Made by a program: the position numbers and the translations under genes
Shown: piece by piece, positions 1-9,041 of the stretch
How positions within the stretch are numbered: position 1 is the stretch's first letter
Layout of the letters: each line of letters starts with the position of its first letter
Origin: Clostridia bacterium
GTDB lineage: Bacteria; Bacillota; Clostridia; UBA1212; UBA1255
Direction of reading: 5' to 3'
Assembly (NCBI GenBank): GCA_017560765.1
Contig: JAFZEI010000031.1
Span: forward strand, 21,005-85,004
DNA length: 64,000 bases
The notes under the pieces: model-generated
The model's database searches: none
What the model saw: the letters and a program-made list of their open reading frames with translations, nothing else
Told to the model about the DNA's origin: nothing

Positions 1-2996
1 CGGAAAACTCCGCGAACTTCTGTGGTCTCTGTAGGATGTATGTCGTCAGCTTGCGAAGCATGAGCCATATTACAATTTGTAAGATACATTCCTATGGTTT
101 CTTCATAATTACACTCTATACCGATATGATACAGTCCGTCTTCAGCAACGCTAAAGGAAAGAGTACCTTTTTTCCAGTCTTTTCCTTTTGTGTATCCGCC
201 ATAGGCAGCAACTATTTTTGATTTAGCCACAGATTTACCTGTTGCAGCATCATTTACAAACGGATAGAATGTACCGCTTGCCTTATAATTAAATTCAAAT
301 GTATGGCTGCCTTTTTCTAAATACAGACCTTGGTAAAGTCTACAAGGATCGCCCTCGGAAGGAACGATACAAGCACAAGAATCTCCCAAGAAAGTTATTT
401 GAGAAACACATTCCGACTTGTTGTATGACCAGTTTGCAAGTCCCGTTACCCAGCCCTCGTTACGCTCGGCAGGGCGTCTTAAGAAGTTGCCGTATTCAAA
501 GTTTGAAGGACTCCTGTAGCCTACGTCATTAAGACAGTTTGTTATTCTCAAAGGACTTATGCCTACAGGACTCTTCATTTCACAATCGTGAATATGGACA
601 TCTTTAACAGGTGAGAAGTCGTCTTGTTCAGATGCATCAAAGGGTGACTTGCCATAATATGGATTATCTGTCCAACCTCCAATCGCAAGACGGCCTTCTA
701 AAATCGTATCGAAAATATGGATGCCGCTTACTTCCTGCTTTCCTAAATCCGGTGAATCCGTTCCCCAAGTACAGAAAGAAACTGCACTGGCTGTAAAAGT
801 ATAACAGTTAAACATCGAATGTGAAAGTTCAATGTTGTGAGTTCCTCTGTCTCTGCCGGGATGTGCGAATACCCACAAAACATCTCTTGGATCATTGTAG
901 TTAGAAGAGAGACAAATTCCGTCGTCATTGTTATTGAGTATTACTCTTGTTATTTTGATGCCATCGGAGCCCAGCGGCCACATTCCGTCTGCGCCGGTAC
1001 ATTTTGACTCATCCATAAACACATTTCCGATAAAGCCGTTTTTGTTATGGTTGATATTAATGTAAACACCGCTGGAACGGATAATTTTTAAATCGCTTAT
1101 TTCGAAATGGTCGGTATCAACAATTGCTACGGGACATACGTGCATTCTGTCGCAACAACCAATACAAACATTGTCACCGATATATTTAAAATAACCATCT
1201 TCGCTGGCACTTTCCGTGTCGCACATACGGAGCATTCCGGGGCCTGTTATTTTTACATTTTTCTTACGGAATGCATAAATCATAGGCATGTTTCCTGTTG
1301 TGTGGTTTGCAGGCCAGTTTACACCTGTCATGGAAACGTTGTGGCCAAATCTCGGAAGAACATCGTAGTAAGAAATATCGTCTGCCTGCCATAAAATTGC
1401 ATTTTCGGCAATATGTAATTCAACGTAGCTGTGAAGTACAAGATTTGTAACAATATATCGCTTGCCGTACTCGCTGTTGTCTCCGGGCACGATTACCGTA
1501 CCTCCGCCTTGGTTTGCCACTCTGTTGATAGCTGCTTGTATTGCTTTTGTATCATCTGTAAAACCGTCGCCTTTTGCACCAAACTCAGGGTCAGTAACGC
1601 ATACGGAATATTCCGGCAGCTCAAACTCGTATGGATTTTCACCGCAATGGTCTCTCCAATTGGAGATGATTGTTCTGTCATAGAATTTATGGTAAGTGCC
1701 GTCTTCGTTGTGAATTATTCCCATAAATTGAGAAGCAATTCTTGTTGTTTTCTCTTTTCTCATATTCGTTGTGAGTTTAAGCTCTTTGCTGTCTGCAATT
1801 GCGCTGCATACGCACTCTAATTCGGCAAGATTTTCGTGAATTACAGCAGGGAATACTTCGTAGATTTCAACTTTTTTGCCGATGTACTCGGGATTGATGT
1901 CGCAAGTGAAATATACAGTTTCGCTATCTGCCGTACAGGAAGTAAAATAACCTGCAATGGGTTCTATTTTCTTTTCTTGTTCAAAGGCAAGTTTGTAAAT
2001 CTTCATTGAGCCTTTTTGAGAAAGCGGTTTAATTTTGATACCTGTCAGTCTGCCTTTGTATTTGGGGTGGTCTGACATGTTAAGGTATACAGTTTGCGCG
2101 GTGTTAATACCTTTTAGAGCAAAAGTTTTTGACTTGTCTTCTGAAAATTCGTTTTCTTCGTCGGTTTTAAAGTATACTTTTATATCTTCATCGCTCTTAT
2201 CTGCCTCGATTCTCAAAACGAGTGTATTCTTTATAGGAAGAAATGCTTCGCATATTGTCTGTGCAGCATCTGTCATATCAGGGAAAGTGAGAGATGAATT
2301 TGCTTCGTAATCGTAGTAGATAACGTCGTTTTTGTGGATGACGCTGCCTGATTCCGTAGCGAAGAGGCATTCCATACCGCTACCTTTAAAAGTGTAGTCT
2401 ACAGACATTCCGCAGAAAACAGAGTCTAATTTACAAATTTTTTGCCATGCGGGAGCAGGGTCTGTGATTACATATTCAAAAGTTATTTTGTCAACCTCTC
2501 CCAAAATGGGCTCTCCGGCAAAGTTTGCAAAAATTCTGTTAAAACCGTAATCTGTAAGCTGAATTGTGCGCTTTGCTTCTGCTGAGCCTGAATGAATGAC
2601 AACAGTGATATATGAGCAATTTACCAAAAGAGGATCCGGTTTTTCAACGAAATACTTATTTTCTTTTACATCACTGAAATATTTGCTGGAATCTTTGCCG
2701 TCGTATGCTGAATAAGCAAAGTAGAGCATAGGTGTTGTTGACAAATCCTGAGGGATATCAAAGCTGTAACTGAATTTCATTGGCTCTGATATGTTGCCGT
2801 CAGAAGTTAATCTTAGTGCATGAGTTCCCACAGAAACAATATCTTCGGGAATTTCTTCGATACTTTTTGCTGTAAAACCGTTAATAAGTTGAATCTTGTC
2901 CAATTGATATGAGTCGGCAAAAGAAATGAGTTCTTTTTTATTTTTTATAAAAAGACGCCTATTGGACAGTGAGTTTTTTGAAACTTCTATTTGCAT
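1..2996 (-). CDS. Large pectate-lyase-like beta-helix protein (3' end outside the window)
   Basis: The reading frame is open from an ATG at 2996 to the left edge, so at least 998 residues are encoded and the C-terminus is missing. Residues about 468-490 carry the signature GAKGDGFTDDTKAIQAAI followed by GGGTVIVPG, which is typical of the Pectate_lyase_3/GH28-like right-handed beta-helix that opens such domains. The following ~350 residues fit beta-helix coils. The first ~460 residues look like beta-sandwich material that I cannot assign. The last visible ~120 residues resemble a carbohydrate-binding sandwich. There is no signal peptide, so the protein looks cytoplasmic, acting on imported oligosaccharides; substrate is not determinable from sequence. 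A GGAG ribosome site lies 8 nt before the ATG, and a good promoter precedes it. Confidence 0.85.
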   Translation of the reverse strand, partial: MQIEVSKNSLSNRRLFIKNKKELISFADSYQLDKIQLINGFTAKSIEEIPEDIVSVGTHALRLTSDGNISEPMKFSYSFDIPQDLSTTPMLYFAYSAYDGKDSSKYFSDVKENKYFVEKPDPLLVNCSYITVVIHSGSAEAKRTIQLTDYGFNRIFANFAGEPILGEVDKITFEYVITDPAPAWQKICKLDSVFCGMSVDYTFKGSGMECLFATESGSVIHKNDVIYYDYEANSSLTFPDMTDAAQTICEAFLPIKNTLVLRIEADKSDEDIKVYFKTDEENEFSEDKSKTFALKGINTAQTVYLNMSDHPKYKGRLTGIKIKPLSQKGSMKIYKLAFEQEKKIEPIAGYFTSCTADSETVYFTCDINPEYIGKKVEIYEVFPAVIHENLAELECVCSAIADSKELKLTTNMRKEKTTRIASQFMGIIHNEDGTYHKFYDRTIISNWRDHCGENPYEFELPEYSVCVTDPEFGAKGDGFTDDTKAIQAAINRVANQGGGTVIVPGDNSEYGKRYIVTNLVLHSYVELHIAENAILWQADDISYYDVLPRFGHNVSMTGVNWPANHTTGNMPMIYAFRKKNVKITGPGMLRMCDTESASEDGYFKYIGDNVCIGCCDRMHVCPVAIVDTDHFEISDLKIIRSSGVYININHNKNGFIGNVFMDESKCTGADGMWPLGSDGIKITRVILNNNDDGICLSSNYNDPRDVLWVFAHPGRDRGTHNIELSHSMFNCYTFTASAVSFCTWGTDSPDLGKQEVSGIHIFDTILEGRLAIGGWTDNPYYGKSPFDASEQDDFSPVKDVHIHDCEMKSPVGISPLRITNCLNDVGYRSPSNFEYGNFLRRPAERNEGWVTGLANWSYNKSECVSQITFLGDSCACIVPSEGDPCRLYQGLYLEKGSHTFEFNYKASGTFYPFVNDAATGKSVAKSKIVAAYGGYTKGKDWKKGTLSFSVAEDGLYHIGIECNYEETIGMYLTNCNMAHASQADDIHPTETTEVRGVF

Positions 2997-3037
2997 AAGT
3001 TTAATCTCCGTTTCGATTGTTTTTTATAGTGATACTT

Positions 3038-3066
3038 ATTATATCAGTGTATTGTGAGAAACGCAA
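3038..3066 (-). promoter_or_regulatory. Sigma-A-type promoter of the pectate-lyase-like gene
   Basis: Reading leftwards the sequence is TTGCGT-N17-TATAAT, with a perfect -10 box and ideal spacing, about 40 bp before the ATG at 2996. Confidence 0.7.
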
Positions 3067-3168
3067 CGGAATTTGTTATTTATACCATGCTATGCCAAGC
3101 ATGATTTTTTGAAAAGCAGCTAACTGTATTTTTTGTCTTGTGGTTTTGATATTGTTCCCTCCGGGGCG

Positions 3169-3200
3169 TTTTTACTTTTAACATATAGCCTAAGTAAAAA
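3169..3200. repeat. Intergenic palindrome, copy 1
   Basis: Inverted repeat TTTTTACTT (3169-3177) and AAGTAAAAA (3192-3200), 9 bp arms with a 14-nt loop. It is followed by ATGAAAA one base later, as in the related copies near 3.26 and 22.7 kb. Confidence 0.7.
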
Positions 3201-3261
3201 CATGAAAATTGGATTCTGATTTGTTTTTGAATTAATACATTTTTGAGGCTTGAACGGTACG

Positions 3262-3293
3262 TTTTTACTTTTCAAAAGGGATTAAAGTAAAAA
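3262..3293. repeat. Intergenic palindrome, copy 2
   Basis: Inverted repeat TTTTTACTTT (3262-3271) and AAAGTAAAAA (3284-3293) with a 12-nt loop, followed at once by TGAAAA. The T-run is on the 5' side and the A-run on the 3' side, the opposite of a terminator. Confidence 0.75.
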
Positions 3294-3448
3294 TGAAAAA
3301 GATAGAACCAGAGTTTTAACTGAATAAGTTGAATGTATTAAAAATTGCTTTCCATAATATGTAAAAAATGGATGGTTGTGGAAATACTTTTTTTGAAAAT
3401 AGGCATGTTTATTAATGTAAATTTATTGAGATTATTTAAAAAATGATG

Positions 3449-3477
3449 TTGACGAACGGGCGTGCGCGTGGTAATAT
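3449..3477 (+). promoter_or_regulatory. Promoter of the nuclease-like gene
   Basis: TTGACG-N17-TAATAT. The spacer is strikingly GC-rich for this AT-rich intergenic region. The ATG at 3523 lies 45 bp downstream, behind a GGAGGAG ribosome site. Confidence 0.65.
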
Positions 3478-3522
3478 ACAGAGACAATAAATCGGTGATT
3501 TGATTGAGGAGGAGAGAATAGG

Positions 3523-4458
3523 ATGAAAGTGCATTGTTCCGACAGACAAAAGAGAAAAACAGCAGTTTGGGACTGCGGATGTGTTTTGTACAGGCTGCAA
3601 GAAATTGATTTAAGTCGATTCGAAAAGGGCAATGTTATTGTAAAGAATTTGCGTCAAAAACGTATTTTGGCAGACGGAACAGTTAGAATATACAATTATC
3701 ATTACGAGAATATTGATGTCTTTGGCAAGGGACAGATACACTTGCCTGTAAAAGGGAAGAAAAGACACAATCCAAATGATTCAAAATGGAAAATTCGAGA
3801 TGGTATTGTATATCGTAATGAGATAGAGCAGCGAATAAAAAATGCGACGATTCAGTTGGAGCGTGCTATTAAGGAATTAAATTCATATAAAAGAAGCACA
3901 GAACAATTGGAAACGATGGCGTCGGTAATGGATTCTGTTAAAAGGGCAATGGCAAACAGGACAAAATATGAGAAAATAAAGAAGATAGAAGAAGAAAAAC
4001 ATAATTACTCCGGTTGTGGATCAGTCTATGAAATAAACGGACTGATTGTCACTGATTTGGGTGAGGAGGTTAGATCAAAGAATGAATGCCTTTTTGCAAA
4101 TAAGTTGAGGGAAATGAATATTCCGTATTTATATGAAATGAGTGTTGGTGGCGGGGTATTGCCGGATTTTACGCTGTTTATTGAGGATAAAGTATATTTT
4201 GTGGAGCTTTTCGGCAAACTTAATGATAAAGTGTACAGAGAAAAACAAAAGGAAAAAATAAAAAAATATGAGGAAATGGATATTTTTGCAGGTGGGCAAC
4301 TAGTGTTGGTTGACGTAACAATGGGTATCAGTATGCCTATAATTGAGGAATTGCTTAGAGAGATAATTGAAAACGGTGCACCGGAGAAAATGAGATTAGG
4401 GTACAGCAGATGCAAATACGATAAAATCGAAGCAAGGAAAAGGGCTTGTTTTGATTGA
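3523..4458 (+). CDS. PD-(D/E)XK nuclease-like protein of unknown role
   Basis: The 311-residue protein has a charged, helical, possibly coiled-coil middle (about 95-165). Its C-terminal part (about 185-270) shows the order RSKNE, YLYE, LPDFTL, YFVELFGKL, Y....K...KYEE. This matches a PD-(D/E)XK-type fold common in hypothetical clostridial proteins, where the acidic pair would be the PDF aspartate and the VEL glutamate. The usual K of E-x-K is replaced by F, although family members often carry E-H-F here. It has its own promoter and stands alone, with no methyltransferase or helicase beside it. A role in DNA cleavage or repair is inference only. Start chosen for the strong GGAGGAG site 9 nt upstream. 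Confidence 0.75.
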   Translation: MKVHCSDRQKRKTAVWDCGCVLYRLQEIDLSRFEKGNVIVKNLRQKRILADGTVRIYNYHYENIDVFGKGQIHLPVKGKKRHNPNDSKWKIRDGIVYRNEIEQRIKNATIQLERAIKELNSYKRSTEQLETMASVMDSVKRAMANRTKYEKIKKIEEEKHNYSGCGSVYEINGLIVTDLGEEVRSKNECLFANKLREMNIPYLYEMSVGGGVLPDFTLFIEDKVYFVELFGKLNDKVYREKQKEKIKKYEEMDIFAGGQLVLVDVTMGISMPIIEELLREIIENGAPEKMRLGYSRCKYDKIEARKRACFD

Positions 4459-4473
4459 CAAAGGGAGGCTACT

Positions 4474-4502
4474 TTGATATTATTGCAAGTATTGCAGATA
4501 GT
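4474..4502 (+). promoter_or_regulatory. Possible promoter of the pur-aroF operon
   Basis: TTGATA-N17-GATAGT, about 58 bp before the purE start. The -10 box matches the consensus at only four of six bases, so this is tentative. The leader is too short for a purine riboswitch. Confidence 0.35.
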
Positions 4503-4559
4503 AGAAAAAAAGTAAATTCTGCAGTGAATTTTCTTAAAAATTTCTAAGGAGCACAAGTC

Positions 4560-5093
4560 TTGACTATGGAGAAAAAAATGTCAAAAACATCCAAGGCCAT
4601 GAAAGTATTAGTAGTAATGGGAAGCGATTCCGATTACAATGTTATGAAAGATTGTTTGGCCACATTAAAAAAGTTTGAAATAGAATACGAGTGCGTGGTA
4701 TGTTCGGCTCACAGAACACCTGAAAAATCTCGCGAATTAGCAAAGTCGGCAAAGAAAAACGGTTTTGCATGTATTATAGCAGCAGCAGGTAAAGCGGCAC
4801 ATTTGCCCGGAGTAATTGCAGCATATACAACAGTTCCGGTTATCGGTGTCCCGATTAAAAGTGATGCACTTGACGGAATGGATGCGCTTCTTGCCATTGC
4901 GCAAATGCCTCCCGGTATACCGGTTGCAACAGTTGCAATAAACGGCAGTGTAAACGCAGCTGTTTTGGCAGCACAAATAATGGCAGTAAAGAGTAAAGCT
5001 TTACAGATAAAATTAAAAGATTACAAGCAGGAGCTTGAAGAAAAAGTAGAAAAGAAAAATGCACAGCTTCAGGAGGTAATAAAAAATGGCTAA
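4560..5093 (+). CDS. purE: N5-carboxyaminoimidazole ribonucleotide mutase, PurE
   Basis: Catalyses the carboxylation step of purine synthesis (N5-CAIR to CAIR, or directly AIR to CAIR in some lineages). The protein opens with [16 protein letters not shown], has the SAHRTPEK loop, and a glycine-rich [12 protein letters not shown] segment, all class I PurE hallmarks. Length (177) is slightly long because of a lysine-rich C-terminal helix. The TTG at 4560 is the likely start because AAGGAG lies 8 nt upstream; ATGs at 4566 and 4578 are alternatives. It is first in an operon, overlapping purM by 8 nt. No purK is present in the window, so either it lies elsewhere or PurE uses CO2 directly. Confidence 0.93.
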   Translation: MTMEKKMSKTSKAMKVLVVMGSDSDYNVMKDCLATLKKFEIEYECVVCSAHRTPEKSRELAKSAKKNGFACIIAAAGKAAHLPGVIAAYTTVPVIGVPIKSDALDGMDALLAIAQMPPGIPVATVAINGSVNAAVLAAQIMAVKSKALQIKLKDYKQELEEKVEKKNAQLQEVIKNG

Positions 5094-6129
5094 TTATAAA
5101 GACGCAGGAGTAGACGTAGAGGCAGGTTACGAGGCGGTACGCCTTATGAAAGAACATGTAAACAAGACTTTCAGAAAAGAAGTTTTGACGGGATTAGGTG
5201 GCTTTGGTTCACTTTTTGAATTGGACCTTAGCAAATTTGAGCAACCTGTACTTATTTCAGGAACTGATGGTGTCGGTACAAAGCTTAAAATATCCTTCTT
5301 GACAGATAAGTATGATACAGTAGGTATAGACTGTGTTGCGATGTGCGTGAATGATATTGTTTGCAGCGGTGCAGAGCCATTGTTTTTCTTAGACTACATA
5401 GCAGTAGGCAAGAATATTCCGGAGCGAGTTGCAACAATAGTAAAAGGTGTGGCTGACGGTTGTTTGCAGGCAGGCTGTTCGTTGGTTGGCGGTGAAACTG
5501 CGGAAATGCCGGGCTTTTACAGCGTAGACGAATTTGATATAGCCGGTTTTGCAGTTGGAGCAGTTTCAAAGAACAAGATAATTAACGGTAGTGAGATAAA
5601 ACCGGGAGATGTGTTGATAGGACTTCCGTCTTCAGGTGTTCACAGTAATGGCTATTCTCTTGTAAGAAAAATTATTAATCCTTCAAAAGAGCGTTTGGGC
5701 GAATATGTTCAAAGTTTGGGATGCACAATGGGAGAGGAACTTCTTAAACCTACAAAAATATACGTAAAGACAGCGCTTGACCTTATTGAGAAATTCAAGA
5801 TAAAGGGTATCGCACACATTACAGGCGGAGGATTCTTTGAGAATATTCCCAGAATGGGCAACGAAAATCTTCGCTACGTAATAGACAGAGGCAGTTGGCC
5901 GGTATTACCGATATTCAATACGTTGATGCAATTGGGTCATGTTGAGGAAATTGACATGTATAATACATTCAATATGGGTATAGGTATGGTTATGGCTGTC
6001 AATGCTAAAGATGCAGATGCGATAATAAATTATCTTGCTGAAAAAGGTGAGAATGCATACAAAATTGGTTTTGTTTCAGATAAATTGCCGGAAGATGGCA
6101 TGACAAGAGGTACTCTTACAGTACGATAA
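5086..6129 (+). CDS. purM: Phosphoribosylformylglycinamidine cyclo-ligase, PurM
   Basis: AIR synthetase, which closes the imidazole ring using ATP. At 347 residues it has the normal family length. Visible signatures are [11 protein letters not shown] near residue 40, [11 protein letters not shown] for nucleotide and substrate binding, the conserved [26 protein letters not shown], and [13 protein letters not shown]. The ATG lies within the last codons of purE, with AGGAGG 9 nt upstream, so translation of the two is coupled. Confidence 0.96.
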   Translation: MANYKDAGVDVEAGYEAVRLMKEHVNKTFRKEVLTGLGGFGSLFELDLSKFEQPVLISGTDGVGTKLKISFLTDKYDTVGIDCVAMCVNDIVCSGAEPLFFLDYIAVGKNIPERVATIVKGVADGCLQAGCSLVGGETAEMPGFYSVDEFDIAGFAVGAVSKNKIINGSEIKPGDVLIGLPSSGVHSNGYSLVRKIINPSKERLGEYVQSLGCTMGEELLKPTKIYVKTALDLIEKFKIKGIAHITGGGFFENIPRMGNENLRYVIDRGSWPVLPIFNTLMQLGHVEEIDMYNTFNMGIGMVMAVNAKDADAIINYLAEKGENAYKIGFVSDKLPEDGMTRGTLTVR

Positions 6130-6155
6130 GCTGTGATTATAACGGAGGAACGGAT

Positions 6156-6746
6156 ATGTTTCGAATCGGAGTTCTTGTTTCAGGCGGAGGTACAAATCTG
6201 CAGGCAATTATTGACAGAATAGAGGATGGATACTTGAGTAATTGTGAAATTACATCGGTAGTATCAAGCAAAGAGGGAGTTTTTGCTTTAGAAAGAGCAA
6301 AAAAACATGGTATTTCGGCAAGGTGTATTGCAAGAAAAGCATATTCAAATACAGAGGAGTACAGCAGCGCATTGGCGGCTCATTTTGAACAGGAAAATGT
6401 TGACTTGATTGTACTTGCCGGTTTTCTCACTGTTTTAAGCGAAAACTTCATTAAAAGATTTGAAAATAAAATTATTAACGTGCATCCATCGCTTATTCCG
6501 TCTTTTTGCGGAAAGGGTTTTTATGGACTTATTCCTCATGAAGAAGCCTTAAAATACGGTGTCAAAGTGACAGGTGCGACAGTTCATTTTGTAAATGGAG
6601 AAGTTGATGGCGGTAAGATAATTCTTCAAAAGGCTGTGTATGTTCAAGACGGTGATACGCCGGAAGTACTCCAGGCTAGAGTGATGAAGGAAGCAGAACA
6701 TATAATTCTGCCTGAGGCAATCAAAAAATTAAGCATGGAAAAATAA
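6156..6746 (+). CDS. purN: Phosphoribosylglycinamide formyltransferase, PurN
   Basis: Transfers a formyl group from 10-formyl-THF to GAR, the third step of purine synthesis. The 196-residue protein has the N-terminal VLVSGGGTNLQAI phosphate loop, the catalytic NVHPSLIPSF segment, and the downstream GATVHFVNGEVDGG with the essential aspartate. A GGAGG site precedes the ATG, 26 bp after purM stops. Usual neighbours purH and purF are absent from this cluster. Confidence 0.95.
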   Translation: MFRIGVLVSGGGTNLQAIIDRIEDGYLSNCEITSVVSSKEGVFALERAKKHGISARCIARKAYSNTEEYSSALAAHFEQENVDLIVLAGFLTVLSENFIKRFENKIINVHPSLIPSFCGKGFYGLIPHEEALKYGVKVTGATVHFVNGEVDGGKIILQKAVYVQDGDTPEVLQARVMKEAEHIILPEAIKKLSMEK

Positions 6747-6776
6747 GTAGAAGGGCAAAAAGGAGATTCCTTAGTT

Positions 6777-8039
6777 ATGAAAATATTAGTAATCGGCGGC
6801 GGTGGTCGCGAACATGCAATAATAAAAAAGTTGGCAGAGAGTTCTAAAAAACCGGAGCTCTACTGTGCCCCCGGTAACGGTGGTATTTCAGAAGATGCAA
6901 CGTGTGTACCTTTTAAGGCAACAGATAAAGAATCTGCAGTAAAATTTGCCGTAGAGAATAAGATAGATATGGTAATGGTTGCGCCGGACGATCCGCTTAG
7001 TATAGGAATGGTGGATGATCTTGAAGCTGCCGGTGTGAGAGCTTTCGGACCTGTTGCCAAGGCGGCACAGATTGAGGCAAGTAAGGTCTTTTCAAAGGCA
7101 CTTATGAAAAAATATAACATCCCAACGGCAGAATATGAAGTATTTGAAGATAGCGAGGCAGCAATAGAATATTTAAAGCGTCCTAAGCAACAGTATCCTG
7201 CAGTTATTAAGGCTGATGGTCTTGCTTTAGGCAAAGGTGTTATTATAGCACCTGATTTTGATGCTGCATGTGAGGCAGTCAGAGGCATGTTAGATGGCGG
7301 AATGTTTGGCAAATCAGGCAGCAGAGTTGTTATAGAAGAATTTATGACAGGTCCGGAGGTAACAGTTCTTGCCTTTACAGATGGCAAAACAGTAAAACCA
7401 ATGGTTTCTTCTCAAGACCATAAAAGAGCTTTCGACGGAGATAAAGGACCGAATACCGGCGGTATGGGAGCTTTTTCACCAAGTATGAATTATACGGATG
7501 AAATTGCCGATGTATGCATGAAGACGATATTTAAGCCTACTGTTGATGCCTTGGCAGCTGAGGGTATAAAATATAAAGGAGTTATATATTTTGGTTTGAT
7601 GCTTACACCAAACGGCCCTAAGGTTATAGAGTATAATTCTCGTTTCGGAGATCCTGAAACACAATGCGTTTTACCAAGGCTTGATACTGATTTAATAGAT
7701 ATTTTTGATGCGGTAATTGATGAAAGACTCGAAGAAGTTGATATAAAATGGAAAAAAGAAGCAGCTTGCTGTGTTGTCATTGCTTCGGGAGGATACCCTG
7801 TAAAATATCAGTCGGGGTATGAAATTTTAGGACTTGATGAGGCTTCAAAGACAGGTGTGACAGTATACCATGCAGGCACAAAGAAAGAAAACGATAAGTT
7901 TTATAATGCAGGCGGTAGAGTGCTCGGCATAACAGCGTTGGGCGAGACACTTTCCGAAGCCATAACAAAAGCTTATAACGGAGTAGAGAAAATATCATGG
8001 ACAGATTCTTTCTATAGAAAGGATATTGGAAGAAAATGA
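6777..8039 (+). CDS. purD: Phosphoribosylamine-glycine ligase, PurD
   Basis: GAR synthetase of the ATP-grasp superfamily, joining phosphoribosylamine and glycine. The 420 residues start with KILVIGGGGREHAI, followed by the FSKALMKKYNIPTA hinge, the ATP-grasp segment AVIKADGLALGKGV, VVIEEFMTGPEVTVLAF, and the metal site EYNSRFGDPETQ. The ribosome site AAGGAG lies about 12 nt before the ATG. The stop overlaps the aroF start as ATGA, so translation is coupled to an aromatic amino acid gene. Confidence 0.96.
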   Translation: MKILVIGGGGREHAIIKKLAESSKKPELYCAPGNGGISEDATCVPFKATDKESAVKFAVENKIDMVMVAPDDPLSIGMVDDLEAAGVRAFGPVAKAAQIEASKVFSKALMKKYNIPTAEYEVFEDSEAAIEYLKRPKQQYPAVIKADGLALGKGVIIAPDFDAACEAVRGMLDGGMFGKSGSRVVIEEFMTGPEVTVLAFTDGKTVKPMVSSQDHKRAFDGDKGPNTGGMGAFSPSMNYTDEIADVCMKTIFKPTVDALAAEGIKYKGVIYFGLMLTPNGPKVIEYNSRFGDPETQCVLPRLDTDLIDIFDAVIDERLEEVDIKWKKEAACCVVIASGGYPVKYQSGYEILGLDEASKTGVTVYHAGTKKENDKFYNAGGRVLGITALGETLSEAITKAYNGVEKISWTDSFYRKDIGRK

Positions 8040-9037
8040 TAATTTACGTCGATGAGCAGGCGGAACCAAAACAACTTGAAACATTAAAAGAATGGCTTAA
8101 CGGTATTGGTGTGGAGGTACACAGTCTTAAAGGTGAGAACGGCACTATACTTGGACTTTTGGGAGAAACACAAAATGTAGATGTAGAGATGATTCAAAGT
8201 CTGGATTTTGTAAGAAAAGTTGTAAAAGTTAAGGAACCGTACAAAAGCTCTAATCGACAATTTCATCCTAACGATACAATTATAGAAATCGGAGAGGCTA
8301 AATTGGGTGGTGGGCATTTTGCTGCAATAGCCGGCCCTTGTTCCGTAGAGTCAACGGAGCAAATTTGCGGTATAGCAAAAGCAGTAAAAGAGGCAGGAGC
8401 CACAATGCTTCGCGGTGGAGCTTTTAAGCCAAGAACGTCTCCTTACTCATTTCAAGGGCTTCGCAGTAAAGGTATTGAGCTACTGTTACAAGCAAAACAA
8501 ATTACGGGAATGTCAATAGTTTCTGAAATAATGGATATTGCCAGCATTGATGTTTTTGAGCATGTGGATGTGATACAAATCGGTGCACGCAATATGCAGA
8601 ATTTTGAGTTGCTTAAGGAACTGGGACGCACGGACAAAGTAATTTTGTTAAAGAGAGGGTTGGCAAATACTCTTAAAGAATTTTTGATGAGTGCTGAGTA
8701 TATAATGGCAAGCGGTAACGAAAAAGTTATTTTGTGTGAGCGAGGCATCAGAACATTTGAAACTGCAACAAGGAATACATTGGATATTTCAGCGATTCCA
8801 ATGTTGAAAAAAATGTCTCATTTGCCTGTTATCGTTGACCCAAGCCATGCTGCGGGAAGAGCTGAGCTTGTAAGACCCCTTGCTTTGGCCGCTGTTGCAG
8901 CAGGAGCAGACGGAATTATGGTTGAGGTTCATAATGACCCTGAGCGTGCATTATGTGATGGTCCGCAATCAATAAAGCCTGATGATTTTAAGTCTCTTAT
9001 GGGTGAAATCGAGAAAATACGTAGCGTGTTGTTTTAG
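8036..9037 (+). CDS. aroF: 3-deoxy-7-phosphoheptulonate (DAHP) synthase, class I-beta
   Basis: Condenses erythrose 4-phosphate and PEP, the first step of the shikimate pathway. Residues 1-75 form a ferredoxin-like regulatory domain as in the Thermotoga-type enzyme, which usually confers feedback control. The barrel carries AGPCSVES, LRGGAFKPRTSPYSFQG, QIGARNMQN, LLKRG and DPSHAAGR. At 333 residues the length is normal. It is the last gene of the purine operon, overlapping purD by 4 nt. Purine and aromatic pathways both draw on pentose-phosphate intermediates, which may explain the coupling; that is inference. Confidence 0.95.
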   Translation: MIIYVDEQAEPKQLETLKEWLNGIGVEVHSLKGENGTILGLLGETQNVDVEMIQSLDFVRKVVKVKEPYKSSNRQFHPNDTIIEIGEAKLGGGHFAAIAGPCSVESTEQICGIAKAVKEAGATMLRGGAFKPRTSPYSFQGLRSKGIELLLQAKQITGMSIVSEIMDIASIDVFEHVDVIQIGARNMQNFELLKELGRTDKVILLKRGLANTLKEFLMSAEYIMASGNEKVILCERGIRTFETATRNTLDISAIPMLKKMSHLPVIVDPSHAAGRAELVRPLALAAVAAGADGIMVEVHNDPERALCDGPQSIKPDDFKSLMGEIEKIRSVLF

Positions 9038-9041
9038 ATAT

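Larger units (their letters stand above)
2997..3522. other. 526-bp divergent intergenic region
   Basis: It lies between the leftward beta-helix gene and the rightward nuclease-like gene. It holds a promoter for each, two T5...A5 palindromes (3169-3200 and 3262-3293), and a small hairpin CATGCT-N6-AGCATG followed by ATTTTTT near 3087-3111. I see no ORF with a ribosome site. Confidence 0.7.

Noticed and set aside
4026..4556. Leftward open frame of 176 codons opposite the nuclease-like gene
   Set aside because: It is the antisense shadow of a well-supported gene, without ribosome site or promoter.
4459..4559. Purine riboswitch before purE
   Set aside because: Only 100 bp are available and the conserved core and three-way junction are not seen.
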